Shown here one piece after another: positions 51,540 to 64,000 of a stretch of 64,000 nucleotides of DNA. Where the stretch lies: the NCBI RefSeq assembly GCF_018991925.1, contig NW_024756914.1, positions 3,393,848 through 3,457,847 of the forward strand, in the 5' to 3' direction. The stretch is from Homarus americanus (Eukaryota; Arthropoda; Malacostraca; Decapoda; Nephropidae). Made by a program: the position numbers and the translations under genes. Positions within the stretch are counted from its first letter, which is position 1. The number at the start of each line of letters is the position of its first letter. The notes under the pieces are model-generated. The model made no database searches. It was given only the letters and a program-made list of their open reading frames with translations, and had not been told where the DNA came from.

Positions 51540-51900
51540 ATACTCTGACTGTCACTTGTTTTATCTCCCTCCGGCCATCGTGTCACTTATGCGAGCGATT
51601 GTTATTTGGCCATTATGTCACTTATAATTGCGACTGTCATTTGTTTTATCTCCCTCCCGTTAGCATGTCACTTATATTAGCGATTGTCACTTGTTATTTT
51701 CCTCTGGCTATCATGTCACTTATACTAGCGACTGTCACTTGTTATTTCCCTACAGCTATCATGTCACTTATCCTAGCATGTGTCACTTGTTATTTTCCTA
51801 CAGCTATCATGTCACTTATATTCGCGACTGTCACTGTTTATTTTGCACTAGCTATCATGTCACTTACAGTATATTAGCGACTGTCACTTGTTATTTTCCT
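51540..51900. repeat. Minisatellite, about 43-bp unit
   Basis: Units built on TATCATGTCACTTATATTAG and CGACTGTCACTTGTTATTTT, about eight copies with drift. Confidence 0.9.
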
Positions 51901-52439
51901 CATTATCAGCGAAAATAAAGAGAAAGGTGGAGCAAACAATATATAAAAAAAAACAGAAGAGAAGAAAAAGATCTTAAAGGAATCGAATACAGATAGATAG
52001 ATGGAAGGGTATATAAACGTACTAACAGAGAGAGAGAGAGAGAGAGAGACCCATCACCTGCTATACAACACATTACTACCCAGAAAACATTGGAGTGGAG
52101 TGGAGTGGTGTGGTATGGAGTAGAGTGGAGTGGAGTAGAGTGGAGTGGAGTGGTTGGGGGGTTCACAATATATACGAGAAAGGAAAAGCGGTGATATGAT
52201 CGCTGTAGGCAACATAACGACTCTACAAGAATCTTCACTACGGGAGACCGGCCTCAGATACTACTGAACTTTACCCCTTAAGACAAAATTATGGACCGTG
52301 GAAAAAAATAAAAAAATAAATTCCCCCAAATAGTGTAAATCACGAAATGTATATAAATATAAAAAGTTTGTAAATTTGAAAGGAAAAAATTCCCCTGGAC
52401 AAAAAATATGTATATCTAAAAAAAGTATATACATAGATA

Positions 52440-52616
<177 letters not shown>

Positions 52617-52649
52617 TGGTCCAACTCACTCTTGTTATATTTGTATTAT

Positions 52650-53345
52650 TCCTTCAAGACAAGAAACTTCGATCATGAGTCTAGCGTGAATGTCTCCTCC
52701 TCTTCTCCCTCCTCTTCTTCTTTTTGTTCTTCTCGTCTTTTTCTTCCTCTTCTTATTCTCGTCCTTTCTCTTCCTCTTCGTTTTCTTCTCCTTTGCTTCC
52801 TTTTCGTATTTTTCATCCGTTCCTCATTTAATTTTGCTTTCTTTCTCTTCTTTACACCTTTCTTTCCTCCTTTTCTTCTTTATCCTTTCCTCTTATTTCT
52901 CCTACTTCCACTTCTCTCCTCCTCCTTTATCTCTTTCTCTCTTCATCCTCCTCCTTTACCTCTTTCTCTCCTCATCCCTCCTTCCTCTTTCTCTCCGCTT
53001 TACCCTCCTCCTTTCCTCTTTTTCTCCTTCTCCTCCTTTACTCTTTCTCTTCATATTCTCCTTCCTGCCCTTTCCCTCGACCCCTCAGACAAGAAACTTC
53101 AATCTTAAGTTTAAAGTGAATGTTCCTGCTTCTTCTTCTTCTTCCTCCTCCTCCCACTTCTCTTCCTCTTCTTGTTCTTCCTCTTGTTCGTCTTTTTCCC
53201 TCGGACAAGAAAATCCAATCTGGAGTTTAAGGTGAATGTCCCTCTTCCTCCTCCTCCTCCTTCTTCCTGGTTGCCCTCCTCCCTCTTCCTCCACTATAGG
53301 ACAAGAAACATTAACCTTAATTTTATTGTCGGTATCCCTTCCTCT
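52650..53345. repeat. Pyrimidine tract with four interspersed copies of a 40-45-bp unit
   Basis: At about 52658, 53088, 53201 and 53299 a unit starting GACAAGAAACTTCAATCTTA and continuing GTGAATGTTCCT recurs in the same orientation, separated by C/T-rich spacers of different length. Confidence 0.75.
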
Positions 53346-53372
53346 TCCTCCTTCTCCTCTTCTTCTTCTTTC

Positions 53373-53417
<45 letters not shown>

Positions 53418-53699
53418 GATTGGTTGTCATTGCGAAAATAGTGTAACTTGTTCGTTTTTCTCTCTTTCTTTCTTTCTTTATTTTATTATATCTTTCTTTC
53501 TTTGTCTCTCTCTCACGCCATAAAGACTGACTTCTCCCCACCACCTCGCCGCCCTCAACACTGAACTCTGGCCAAAACATAAAAATTCGCAGCGTCAGGT
53601 CCAGGACTCACACAGTGTATACCTTCATACAACGTCCTGGGTACTGACCACTGAAGGAACACCTCAAGATTACTCACGCCTCGTCCCAAGATTATTTCA

Positions 53700-53878
53700 C
53701 CTAACTTGAAGGTCTAACTTAACCTAACTTAAACTAACCTAACCTAACGTAACATGAAGGTCTAACTTAACCTAACTTAAATTAACCTAACCTAACCTAA
53801 CATACCCTACCCTACCCAAACCTAACTTAACCTAACCAAACCTTAACTTCAATCTGACCCAGCGTAACCTTAACTAAC

Positions 53879-53880
<2 letters not shown>
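53700..53880. repeat. CCTAA array next to (GA)n
   Basis: Repeated CTAACTTAACCTAACTTAAA and AACCTAACC words, followed by (GA)n at 53881-53918. Confidence 0.9.
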
Positions 53881-53918
<38 letters not shown>

Positions 53919-54687
53919 ACTCAGCATAGTAATGTAGTAATGGGAGGGCGATTGCTTCCTCCCCACCTGTAATAAGAGGGAGGCAGTTCTTGGGGGGGGT
54001 GGGGGTGGAGGAGTGGGAGTGTGGAGGAAAGGAAAAGGTAGAAGAGAGTGGCTGGAAGGGAGAAGGTGGGTGGAGGGAGGAAGAGAGGGGTGGGTTGGGT
54101 GAAGTAGGGTAGGTGGACGGGGTGGGTTGGGTGAAGTAGGGTAGGTAGACGGGGTGGGCCGGGTGGAGGAGGGTGGTAAGACAGGGTTGGATGGGGTGAA
54201 GGAGGGTGGGCAGGGTGGGCTGGGTGGGTGAAGGAGCTATCAGTTCACCCGGCCGTCACAAATGTGGTTTACGCTTGATAACTTCCCTAAGACTCAGTGA
54301 ATTGATTTCAAGTTACTGTGAAGACGTGTATTATGACAGTCTCCTGCCTGAGGTGTTGTGGCGGCCAGAGAGAGAGAGAGAGAGAGATTAGGTGAGGGAA
54401 GGTGAAGGAAGGTGAGAGAGAGATTAGGTGAGGGAAGGTGAAGGAAGGTGAAGGGTGGAGGTGAGGAAGGTGAGGTACAGGTGAGGGAAGGTGGGGGGGT
54501 ACAGGTGAGGAGTTCAGGGAGGGAGGGGGGGTGAGGGGAGGTGAAGGTAGACTATTTCACGACAGAATATTAGTTTACTTTAACCACTAATCTGGGTGAG
54601 GTAAACTAGGGTCGCTTAGATGAACAATAACTTACTGAAAAGAACGTCGAGGAGGGCAAACAAAACTCCCGCAAGATGAACGCCTGT

Positions 54688-54720
<33 letters not shown>

Positions 54721-54929
54721 GAGGGTGGGATAAGTCCATATTTTATCGACTAGGAGGAAAAGGGAATGGAAGACGAGGAGGAGGAGGAGGAGAGGATTAA
54801 GAGGAGGAGGAGGAGGAAGAGAGGAGGAGGAGGAAGAGAGAGAGGAGGAGAGAGAAGCCTTCACAGGTATTTAAACATTAGTCTTTTTTCTTAACCTTTC
54901 CCAGGTACACGTCTTTCAGGGTGACTCTC

Positions 54930-55260
54930 CCGGGACGTGTGGAGGAGGGAGGAGGAGGAGGAGGAGGAGGAGGAGGAGGAGGAGAATAAGGGAGTAGGAG
55001 GAAGAAGAAATGAAGGAACAAGGCGAGAAACAGGAGTAACGAAGAGAGGAGAGTAAATGGAGGGTGAAGGAGAAGCAATAATGAAAGAGAAGGAAGAACA
55101 ACCACTACCATCACTACCACCATCCTACCACAACTACCACCATCACAGCTACCACCACCAACATAACTACCAGCAACAACTCCTACCATCACCCCCAACT
55201 ATCCACCACCACTACTTCCATCACCACAACTACCATCATCACCACCGCTACCACCTGCTG
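54930..55260. repeat. GGA-rich tract and ACCACC-rich tract
   Basis: (GGA)n at about 54938-54984, then CTACCACCATCAC-type trinucleotide-rich DNA at 55098-55255. Confidence 0.85.
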
Positions 55261-55309
55261 GATCCCACCCACACAACTCTCCGGCCCGAAACGTCTTCAA
55301 GAATTCTTC

Positions 55310-55560
55310 CTCTTCCTCCCTGTCTGTCTGTCTGTTTGTCTGTCTGTCTATCTTTCTGGTCCCTTCCCTAACTGCCACTCTGTCTTCCTCCCTCCCTCCC
55401 TCCCTGTCTGTCTGTCTGTGGGTCTGCTCCCCTTCCTACCTAACTTTCTCCCTGACTGACTACCTACCTACCTACCTCCCCGTCTGTCTGTCTGTCTCCT
55501 TCCTCCTACCTGTCTGTCTCCTACCTACCTACCTCCCCATCTGTCTGTCTGTCTGTCGAG
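55310..55560. repeat. (TGTC)n and (TACC)n clusters
   Basis: Short arrays of CTGTCTGTCTGT and CTACCTACCTACC alternate over 250 bp. Confidence 0.88.
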
Positions 55561-56034
55561 GGAGGTGAAAAATAGCCTCCTCACTGAATCTTTTCCTCCG
55601 TCTTTCGCCTCTAAATTACACCGTTCTTTATTTACAAACTTACTTCATTAAAAGCTAAAACACAAATTTTTTCTTCGGGTACAAAAAAAAAAAAATCAAT
55701 GGCGAGTTTATCAAATTATAATACACAGATATAATACTTTTTTTTCCATGTGAGACAAAAATAAAATAAACTGATGATCCATTAAAATATATTGTCTAGT
55801 TTTTTATGTGAATATTGTGTATTTTTATTTTTTTTTATTTATTTTTTTTAGTTTCCTCGGATTTTTTTCGTAATGGTTTGTATTTTCCAGGTATATTTTT
55901 ATGGCGTTATATATTTTTTTCTTCTAATTTTCCGTATTTCCTCATGTTATCGGTCGTTGTTTTTGTTTCACATTTTCTGTCATAAAACTTATGCATATTT
56001 CTCACAATCTGTCGTAATGTTGTGTTTGCTGATA

Positions 56035-56310
<276 letters not shown>

Positions 56311-57484
56311 CATACTTATTTATCAAGTTTGTTTTCTGTCAGGCACCTTTTTGTTTTCTTTGTTTATTTGTTTACTCGCATGTGCATAAACAACTCTTCC
56401 TAACAAGGCACTTGAAGCGAACGTTATCAAACTTTGAGATTAGTTTCCGGAGAGAGAGATCCTTTTGAAACCTTTTGTTGTTATGAAGTCGAGACAAGTC
56501 AGAGGTCAGAGGTCAGAGGTCAAAGGTGACTATATTGTCTATCAAGGTCAAATTACTGTGAACTACTTACTTTAACTCCCCATCATCTTCCACCTCTTCG
56601 TCTCCCCCTCCCCATCATCCTGCACCCCTTTCCCTTCACCTCCCCATCTTCCTCCTCTCCCCCTTTACCTCCCCATCCTCCTCCTCTCCCCCTTCATCTC
56701 CCAGGAAGGCCACCACCACCATCTGTTGCATCAGCTCGTCATCGTCCCGTTCTCTTCGTGTCTCGTCTTTAACACTTTTTGTACCATTTTTGTCTCTAAC
56801 TCCTCCCTGATGGCTCATACCTCGCCGTCCAGCTTCTTTTAAACCGGAGGGGGGGGAGGAGGAGGGGGCAGTAATACATGAGGGGTGGTGTGGAGAGGGA
56901 AGTAACATTAGAGGGAGGGTGGAGAGGAGAGTAACGCCGGGGTGGAGGGGTGGGAGGGGCAGTAACACCAGCAGGGAGACACTAAGGAGGGGGAAGGGGG
57001 GGAGGGGGAGGGGGGGCACACCAACACCAGGATGCATAAACAAAGAAGGAATTATGATGATGAAAAAGTTGTAAAGGATGAAACCTGAAAGAGAAACAAA
57101 GAAAATGAGAAGAGGAGAAGAGGAAGGATAGTGAAGGAAAATGAGAAGAGGAAGAGAAATAGAGAAGAATAACTATCAAAGAAAATAAGAATAAGAACAT
57201 GAACCAAAAGATAATCAGAAAAAGAATACGAGAAGAAGGGCAGTCAGAAAATGGGAAGATGAATAAAAACGATAAATGAAGACTCACAAGAGAAACCGTG
57301 GAAGGTGATGTAAATAGAAGAATTATTAACTTACGAGGAAAAAATATAACATAGGGGTTAATTGTGTAGTTCCTTTCATTCTAAGTCAAGTGGGTTAAGT
57401 AGCTACATTTCAGGTCTCTACTTACGAGGACACAAATTAACTTCAGATCTCTACTCTCGAGGACACAATTTAACGTAGGCGCCT

Positions 57485-57812
57485 TTGGGAGTGTGAACCG
57501 CGATAGGAGTGACGTAACTGGAGTGTAGACCGAGATAGGAGTGACGTAACTGGCGTGTAGACCGAGATAGGAGTGACGTAACTGGCGTGTAGACCGAGAT
57601 AGGGTGACGTATGGGTGTAGACCGAGATAGGGTGACGTAATTGGGTGTAGACGAGATAGGGTGACGAATTGGCGTGTGACCGGAGGAGTGACTACTGGCG
57701 TGTAGACCGGATAGGAGTGACGTAACTGGCGTGTAGACCGCGATAGGAGTGACGTAACGGCGAGAGATGGGTGACGTAACTGGCGTGTAGACCATAGGGT
57801 GACTAACGCTGG
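57485..57812. repeat. Minisatellite, about 32-bp unit
   Basis: Copies of GTGTAGACCGAGATAGGAGT followed by GACGTAACTGGC, about ten copies. Copies at 57600-57700 and 57755-57812 are eroded by single-base deletions. Confidence 0.93.
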
Positions 57813-58255
57813 AGCAAAGACTTAAGTATGGTCACTGGTTTCGAGTCTGAGGTTGGAGTTGGTGTAATGTTTCTTGTAATATTCTCAGTGGGGAGGGTGA
57901 TGGGAAGGGAGGGTGATGGGAGAAGGGAGTAGGGAGAAGGGAGGGTGGGAGAGGGTGGTGGGGAGACGGGAGGGGGTGATGGTGTGAGAGGGGGAGGGAG
58001 GAAATGGGAGTGGATAAGGAGGAGGGGGGAATGGGAGGGGGGAAGGAGGGAGGTGAGGGGAGAGAACATAATCTTGGTATCCCTAAAACTCACCGACCAT
58101 ACAGGATAATAAAACACAGTCCGCTGAGTCTGTAAACTACTGCCTTCAAGACCTGTTAAGATATGTCGATAAAGCTGGTAACATAAGTCGGTAAGCACAC
58201 GGGCGGCAGTCTTTAATGGTGATTATAGTAATGCAAACTACCTCACATAAACCAG

Positions 58256-58258
<3 letters not shown>

Positions 58259-58324
<66 letters not shown>
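58259..58324. repeat. (GT)n microsatellite
   Basis: Pure GT run, followed by C/T-rich DNA (58325-58620) in which several frames are open only by composition. Confidence 0.95.
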
Positions 58325-58326
<2 letters not shown>

Positions 58327-58963
58327 CTTCCCCGTCTTTCTTTCCCTTGCGTCACTCTTATTTTCCTTTCCGACTCTCCCTCCCTCTCTTCCCTTCTCTC
58401 CACTCTCCTCCCTCTCTTCCTTCTCTCAGTCTCCCTACCTCCCTCTCTCTCCTCCCGTACCTCCCTCTCTTCCCTTCTCTCACCCTCCCTCCTCTCTCCC
58501 TTCTCCCCCTCTCTTCCCCTTCTCTCAGTCTCCCTCCCTCCTCTTCTCTCTCAGTCTCCTACCTCCCTTCTCTCCCTCCTCTCCCTACCCCCTCGGGTCT
58601 CCTCCCTCTGTTCACGCTCTTTTGTAGGTTTCTCTCCTTCTTTTGTTGTTTTAGCACTTTTATTGTATTTTATCAGGACCTTCACTCCTCGAATTCTTAT
58701 CTATTTTTTGTAATCTTCTATCGTGTTATTTCCTGTTTTAAGTCTTCTTTGTTAGTGTTTTTGTTTTTGTCTCGTCCTTTTTGTTTATATTGGGTGTTTT
58801 CTTTGATTACGTCCTTTAACCATGTTTTTTCCCCTATTTTTTTCGTGTTATTGTTTATCTTAGCCTCTCTCCTCTTCTTCTCTTCCTCGTTTATCTAAGA
58901 CTTTCTCAACTTATCTTCCTCCTTCGTTTTATATAAGTTGTGTTGTTATCTTCTTTGCTTTAA

Positions 58964-59003
<40 letters not shown>

Positions 59004-59231
59004 ATTATTCTTGTTTATTTCTGTCCACTGGTTCTTACTCCTTTTATTCTCAAGACATTATTTTTTCCCGTCCCTCCTCCCTTTCATTCCTCTCTGTCCT
59101 CCTCCTCTCTTTCTTCCCCCTTTCTTATTCTTTCTTGTCTTTTTTATATTCTTGGTCTTCTTAAGGATTTTATTTTGGTATCAATATATTTTTTCTCAGT
59201 TTTGTACAATTTAATTATTTTATGTTATGTA

Positions 59232-59232
<1 letters not shown>

Positions 59233-59309
<77 letters not shown>
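59233..59309. repeat. (CA)n microsatellite
   Basis: Pure CA run of about 75 bp. Confidence 0.96.
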
Positions 59310-59312
<3 letters not shown>

Positions 59313-59619
59313 AAATCAGTTATACTGGGTGGGGTCCAGACAAAGCACTTTTCGGATTGCGGTTTTTACAGAAACGGCAAATGACAACAGGACATTTTCC
59401 CCTGCATTAAAACGCCTATGAACACAACATAAGTCTTGGCACAATTAAGTCATAAACCAAGAGACTTTCTTTCATTTTCAATAATTTATAAGTATTGTTT
59501 AAAAGTATTTGTTTATGAAAGTGAATTTGTATAATTAAATGTCATTATCATATATACGTTATTAAATTGCTATTGTCGAGTATTATTATTATTATTAGGG
59601 TTGGTTGGCTAGGCTAGAT

Positions 59620-60190
59620 CAGGTTAGGTTAGGTTAGGTCACTCTCTCAGTCTCACCATCTTGACAAGTTTCCTTCCTTCACTAATTTCTCTTTCTCCCT
59701 CCTTCACTCCTCCCTCACTCCTTCTTCCTCCCTCTATCCCCTTCACTCCTCCCTTTTCTCCCCACCCCCTCACTTCTACCCCCACCTTCCTTTCTACCCC
59801 CTTACTCCCTCACCCCTCCCTCACCCCCCTCACCTCCCTTCAACCCCCCTCACCCCTCCCTTCAACCCCCTCCCCCCCTCCCTTCCTACCCCCTCACCCC
59901 TCCCTTCTACCCCCTCACCTCCCTTTACCCCCTCACCCACCTACTTCCACCCCCTCCCCTTACCTTGACCCCCCTCCTCCCTCCCTTCTACCCCACCCAC
60001 CTTCCCCCCTACCCCTCTGTCTCCTTCCCCCTCTTTCCCTCCCTTCACCCCCCTCCCCCCCTTACCTTCAACCCCCTCCCTCCCTTCTACCCCCTCCCCC
60101 CTCCCTTCCCCCCTCCCACCCCACCCCCTCCCTTCTACCTCACCCACCTTCTACCCCTCCCCTTCCCCCTCACTCCCTCCTTCTTCCCTT
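59620..60190. repeat. TTAGG array and CCCCTCACCCCTCCC tract
   Basis: A short AGGTTAGGTTAGGTT block at 59618-59640, then more than 500 bp of C-rich pyrimidine repeat built on CTACCCCCTCACCCCTCCCT. Confidence 0.9.
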
Positions 60191-60357
60191 CACCATTGTT
60201 TACCTCCCATCATCGGCCTTGACTAATATTGACAGTCCGGAGACAGATGAGGTCACGTGGGAGGGGGTGTAGAACCAGGTCACCTTGATCGTGTGTGTGT
60301 GGGGGGGTGGAGTCAGAGACATTGCTCGCACCTGCTCAATGTTTTTCTTTGGAACAC

Positions 60358-60358
60358 A

Positions 60359-60420
<62 letters not shown>
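60358..60420. repeat. (CA)n microsatellite
   Basis: Pure CA run of about 60 bp. Confidence 0.95.
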
Positions 60421-60421
<1 letters not shown>

Positions 60422-60814
60422 AATAACACAAAAAGGATAACAAATTACGATACATAAAGACATTTCTACCTTACCCTCACCTGCCCGCCCGACCACCTGT
60501 GTGAAACCAACGCCCAAAATTACCTGGAACAAAAATAATAACATTAATATCATCGTAGTGTAGTAATTCAAATATAATGTAATTGTATAAAAATTGTAGG
60601 TGTAAAGGTACGACACACTTGGAAAAAATATATATTAGTTAGGTCAGTAAAGGCGGTTATTTGAGGTGTCACTTAAAACAATAGATGTGGTATACCATTG
60701 GATGTATTACAACCACCATTACTACAACATACAATCAGCTTTTCAACAACAATCACAACTACAAAAATAGAAAAATGACTACAATAATATACCACAACAA
60801 CACAATCAACTATT

Positions 60815-61060
60815 TAACAACCAAACTACAACAATTACCACTACAACCCAACCAACAAACCAACCAACAACCAAAACTACAACAATTACCACTACAACCC
60901 AACCAACCAACCAACCAACCAACAACCAAAACTACAACAATGACCACTACAACCCAACCAAACAACCATTCAACAACTAAAACTACAACTACTACTACAA
61001 CACCTAACCACTCAACAACACCAAACTACAACAACTACCACCACAACGACTATTATAACA
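60815..61060. repeat. Minisatellite, ACCAACCAAC/ACTACAACA units
   Basis: Repeated CCAACCAACAACCAAAACTA and CAACAATTACCACTACAACC words in an A/C-only background. Confidence 0.9.
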
Positions 61061-61190
61061 ACATGAGTAATACTAATGACCTCAGGACACGCGAACCAGG
61101 TAATTACTGCAATTATTATTAAGGCAATTACACCATTAACAACACTCACCCCTCAGAAGGTATCCCAGTTCTTTATGGTAGATGTGGACG

Positions 61191-61193
<3 letters not shown>

Positions 61194-61279
<86 letters not shown>

Positions 61280-61442
61280 TATCCCTAACCTAAATTTATA
61301 GCAGACAAGGATTCCCGTGGCGAATCCAGCATTTTTTTAAAAGCTGTATTTTTCTTAAAGGGGGGGAAGGGGGGGAGAGGGTTGATGGACAAACAAAGGG
61401 AAGAACAACAAGTGAGGGGACGACGAGAGTATTTTCCCCTTT

Positions 61443-61526
<84 letters not shown>
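61194..61526. repeat. (CA)n and (GT)n pair in inverted orientation
   Basis: (CA)n at 61194-61278 (one CAGACA interruption) and (GT)n at 61445-61526. Being complementary and about 165 bp apart, they could pair in single strands. Confidence 0.93.
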
Positions 61527-61527
<1 letters not shown>

Positions 61528-61639
61528 GGCAGCTATTTTAATAAAATTTTTTTTGAGGGGGCTATTTTGTTCATATTTTTTATCCTATATTTTTATTGGT
61601 TGATTTTTTACGACAAATTTTATTATTTTATCTTTTATT

Positions 61640-61870
61640 TTTTTTCAGGGTGGGTGATGGGTGTGGAGTGGGAGGTAGAGGAGATGGAGGAGGTGGAGGG
61701 GGAGGTAGGTGGTGGAGGAGAAATGGGTGGAGGAGATGGGTGGTGGAGTGGGAGATAGGTGGTGGAGAGGAAGATGGGTGGTGGAGGGAGAGAGAAGAGA
61801 TAGTGGAGGGAGGGAGAAGTTGGAGACGGAGAGAGAGGTGGAGGGGGAGAGGAAAGGTCTGATGGGGGCA
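61640..61870. repeat. GGTGGAGGAGATGG purine tract
   Basis: G/A-rich, partly tandem GGTGGTGGAGGGGGA-like units; (CT)n follows at 61898-61947. Confidence 0.88.
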
Positions 61871-61896
61871 GAGAGTGGTATATACTTCTAATCTTT

Positions 61897-61950
<54 letters not shown>

Positions 61951-62476
61951 CCCTACTGCAGCCGGGCCATGAAACTCGTCAAGGGGCATAAAAGTGAGTT
62001 TCACCTCCCCCATCTACCGTGCCTTTATAAACAACTCCCCCACCGAGAGAGAGGGATTTAATTATATAAATACAGTATGGGTGAGGATACTATATTTACG
62101 AACAAGTACTGTATTTTTCACATATACTTCAACTATCCACAGTACATCCATAAGGTCAGCGGTGGTGTGTATATTTCACGTATGGGCGAGAACAGGTCAT
62201 CACTATACACCGCGCTACTATGACCTTTCACTGTATATTCCCCCCCCACACACCCAGTATCATCAGGTAAAACACACGTGAACGCGGGTAGGCTGGACCA
62301 CAATAGACCACCACACAACCAAACAATAAACACACAATTTAAAAAAAAAATTCACACCTGAAAAACACAACTCATTCCGCTGCTCTATTTAGCTAGTCAA
62401 CATTTTCAAAGGTGAGAATTTAACACGTAATTATCTAGCTCGTGTTTTTTGGGGGTGGTATTTAAGAATGGTCATT

Positions 62477-62477
<1 letters not shown>

Positions 62478-62555
<78 letters not shown>
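62478..62555. repeat. (GT)n microsatellite
   Basis: Pure GT run of about 75 bp; a (GATA)n array lies at about 62735-62845. Confidence 0.95.
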
Positions 62556-63124
62556 TAACTACTGTACGACCACAATACACGGTGTTTTAATTACCTGTCA
62601 ACAATGGCCGCCAAACACCTATTGATAAAACATAAAACACCTGTGTGGGAAGGTCAACCGGCTTTAAGGTCTTTATGTCAGGGTTATGTAACGCTGACCA
62701 ATATGGTGACGCGTGACAAGTAGTGACACACATGACAGATAGACAGTTAGATAGACAGATAGATAGATTCAGATAAACAGATAGATACATATTTATATAA
62801 AGATAGATATATAGGAAGATAGATAGATAGATAGATAGATAGATGGGGTTTTTATCTAACGTCATAGTTTGTTTACGTGGCCAGTCATCACTACCTCCCA
62901 ACCACAGCTACACTCCACCACTCGCCACAACAAGAGATGCCCTAGACCTACTATACTGATGGACACTACAATAGAACTAAAAAAAACTATCTCTACCTTG
63001 GGTGATCGATGAGTTTCAGAATGAACACTGAGACTCCTGTTGGTCGGGTTGTCAAAATCCTTCGTTCGTTTTGTCATATTTTTTCAACACAAGTTTGTTT
63101 AGTTTTTTTGAGTGACTGTCCACA

Positions 63125-63500
63125 AACAACGGAGACAATCTTAAAAGGAGGCTACCGAAGGAACAATTCCTGAGGCTTTTAGTAAACTTTAACCACAAAG
63201 TTTTGAGAAATTGTAAAAAAAAAAAAAAGGAAATTTCTTAAGGCGACCATCTTGTAAACACATCTGGAACGTTTCAACAAAAAATCAAACCAATAGTTCT
63301 TGAGTAAATATCGACAACGTGAAAATATTCTGAGAGGAGACTATCAAAAGGGCATTCTGGAAAGTTTCAACCTAACTGAGTCAAAAGTTTCTGAGTAGGA
63401 AGTCGAAAATGTGAAAAGTTTGAGGACAGACAGACAGACGGACGAAGGGCGACTGAGTAATCACCTTAGTACTCGTCGTTGGCTTCAGAGGGATTAAAAA
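63125..63500. mobile_element. Candidate interspersed repeat with internal about 100-bp subrepeats
   Basis: Three degenerate units share TCTGGAA(C/A)GTTTCAAC and a GAAAATGTGAAAAGTTTG-like tail (about 63170, 63263, 63357). A run of (GACA/GACG) units ends the last unit, followed by AGGGCGACTGAGTAATCACC. This style of tail recurs in repeats of marine invertebrate genomes, which is recollection rather than a search. No coding content. Confidence 0.45.
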
Positions 63501-63527
63501 ACATATTTCTTAAAAATGGACGATGCT

Positions 63528-63653
<126 letters not shown>

Positions 63654-64000
63654 AGAAGCGAGATAAGTTAGTCTTCTTCCTCTTCTTTTTTGTCCTACTC
63701 TTCCTCTTCCTCCCTCTATTTTCCTCCTACTCTTCCTCTCCCTCTTCTTTCCTCCTCCAACTCTTCCTCTTCTCTTCACCTTTCCTGTCTTCCCATAACG
63801 TATAAAACACTTGATAAAGGACAAAAACTAATAAAAGACGTGGATAAGAAAGACCCTAACCTCTCTACATTCTTCCCTCCTTCTCCTCCTCTTCCTCCTT
63901 CACTCCCACCTTCCCTATATCCTCACTCCTTACTCGTCCACACCCACACCTTCTTTCTTCCCGCTTCCTCTTCTTCCTCCTCCTCTTCCTGTACGCTATA

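Noticed and set aside
59661..60272. Plus-strand proline/serine-rich frame of 203 codons
   Set aside because: Arises from a CCCCTCACCCCTCCC repeat; not a mucin- or collagen-like gene by any recognisable motif.

Overview
The window is eukaryotic and most likely comes from a decapod crustacean, possibly a crab. It has spliced exons with GT/AG borders, a phospholipase C of the arthropod NorpA type, a Penelope-like retroelement, many blocks of the arthropod telomere-type pentamer TTAGG/CCTAA, and a very high density of (AC)n, (AG)n and minisatellite repeats. The species assignment is inference. No bacterial-style gene, operon, CRISPR array, rRNA or tRNA was recognised.

One protein-coding gene can be reconstructed. 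It is on the minus strand and encodes a phosphoinositide-specific phospholipase C beta of the NorpA/PLCB4 class, the Gq effector of rhabdomeric phototransduction. Twelve consecutive coding positions (14 exons counting alternatives) run from the start codon at 38724 leftward to 1170. All join in frame with consensus splice sites. They encode the PH domain (exons 1-5), EF-hand region (6-8), catalytic X half-barrel (9-10 and the start of 11), the acidic X-Y linker (11-12) and the entry strand of the Y half-barrel (12). The rest of Y, the C2 domain and the C-terminal coiled coil are not in the window and should lie beyond its left edge.

The main result is that two coding positions are each occupied by two homologous, differently diverged exons in tandem. 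Exons 5a (14824-14903) and 5b (13488-13567) are both 80 nt and encode residues 124-150, matching the exon 4A/4B pair known for Drosophila norpA subtypes I and II. Exons 12a (3182-3374) and 12b (1170-1308) both begin at phase 0 and end at phase 1. They offer two versions of the X-Y linker end plus the first Y-box strand. I do not know of a described counterpart for this second pair. In both pairs the reading phase forbids using both copies or neither: double inclusion gives a stop codon within a few codons. The gene could therefore make four PLC isoforms (5a/5b x 12a/12b).

Layout. 1-20.3 kb: exons 2-12 in AT-rich DNA with few simple repeats. Intron 11 holds a decayed Penelope-like element, intron 5 a GTTAAC-ended putative MITE, intron 4 a foldback element, and intron 3 a promoter-like cluster, a palindrome and a minisatellite. 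20.2-38.6 kb: the 18.5-kb first intron, packed with microsatellites, purine/pyrimidine tracts, CCTAA arrays and minisatellites of roughly 20-30 bp. 38.64-38.72 kb: first coding exon with a strong Kozak context. 38.7-64 kb: upstream flank of the same repeat-rich character, with no gene recognised. Almost all long open frames there are translations of repeats.
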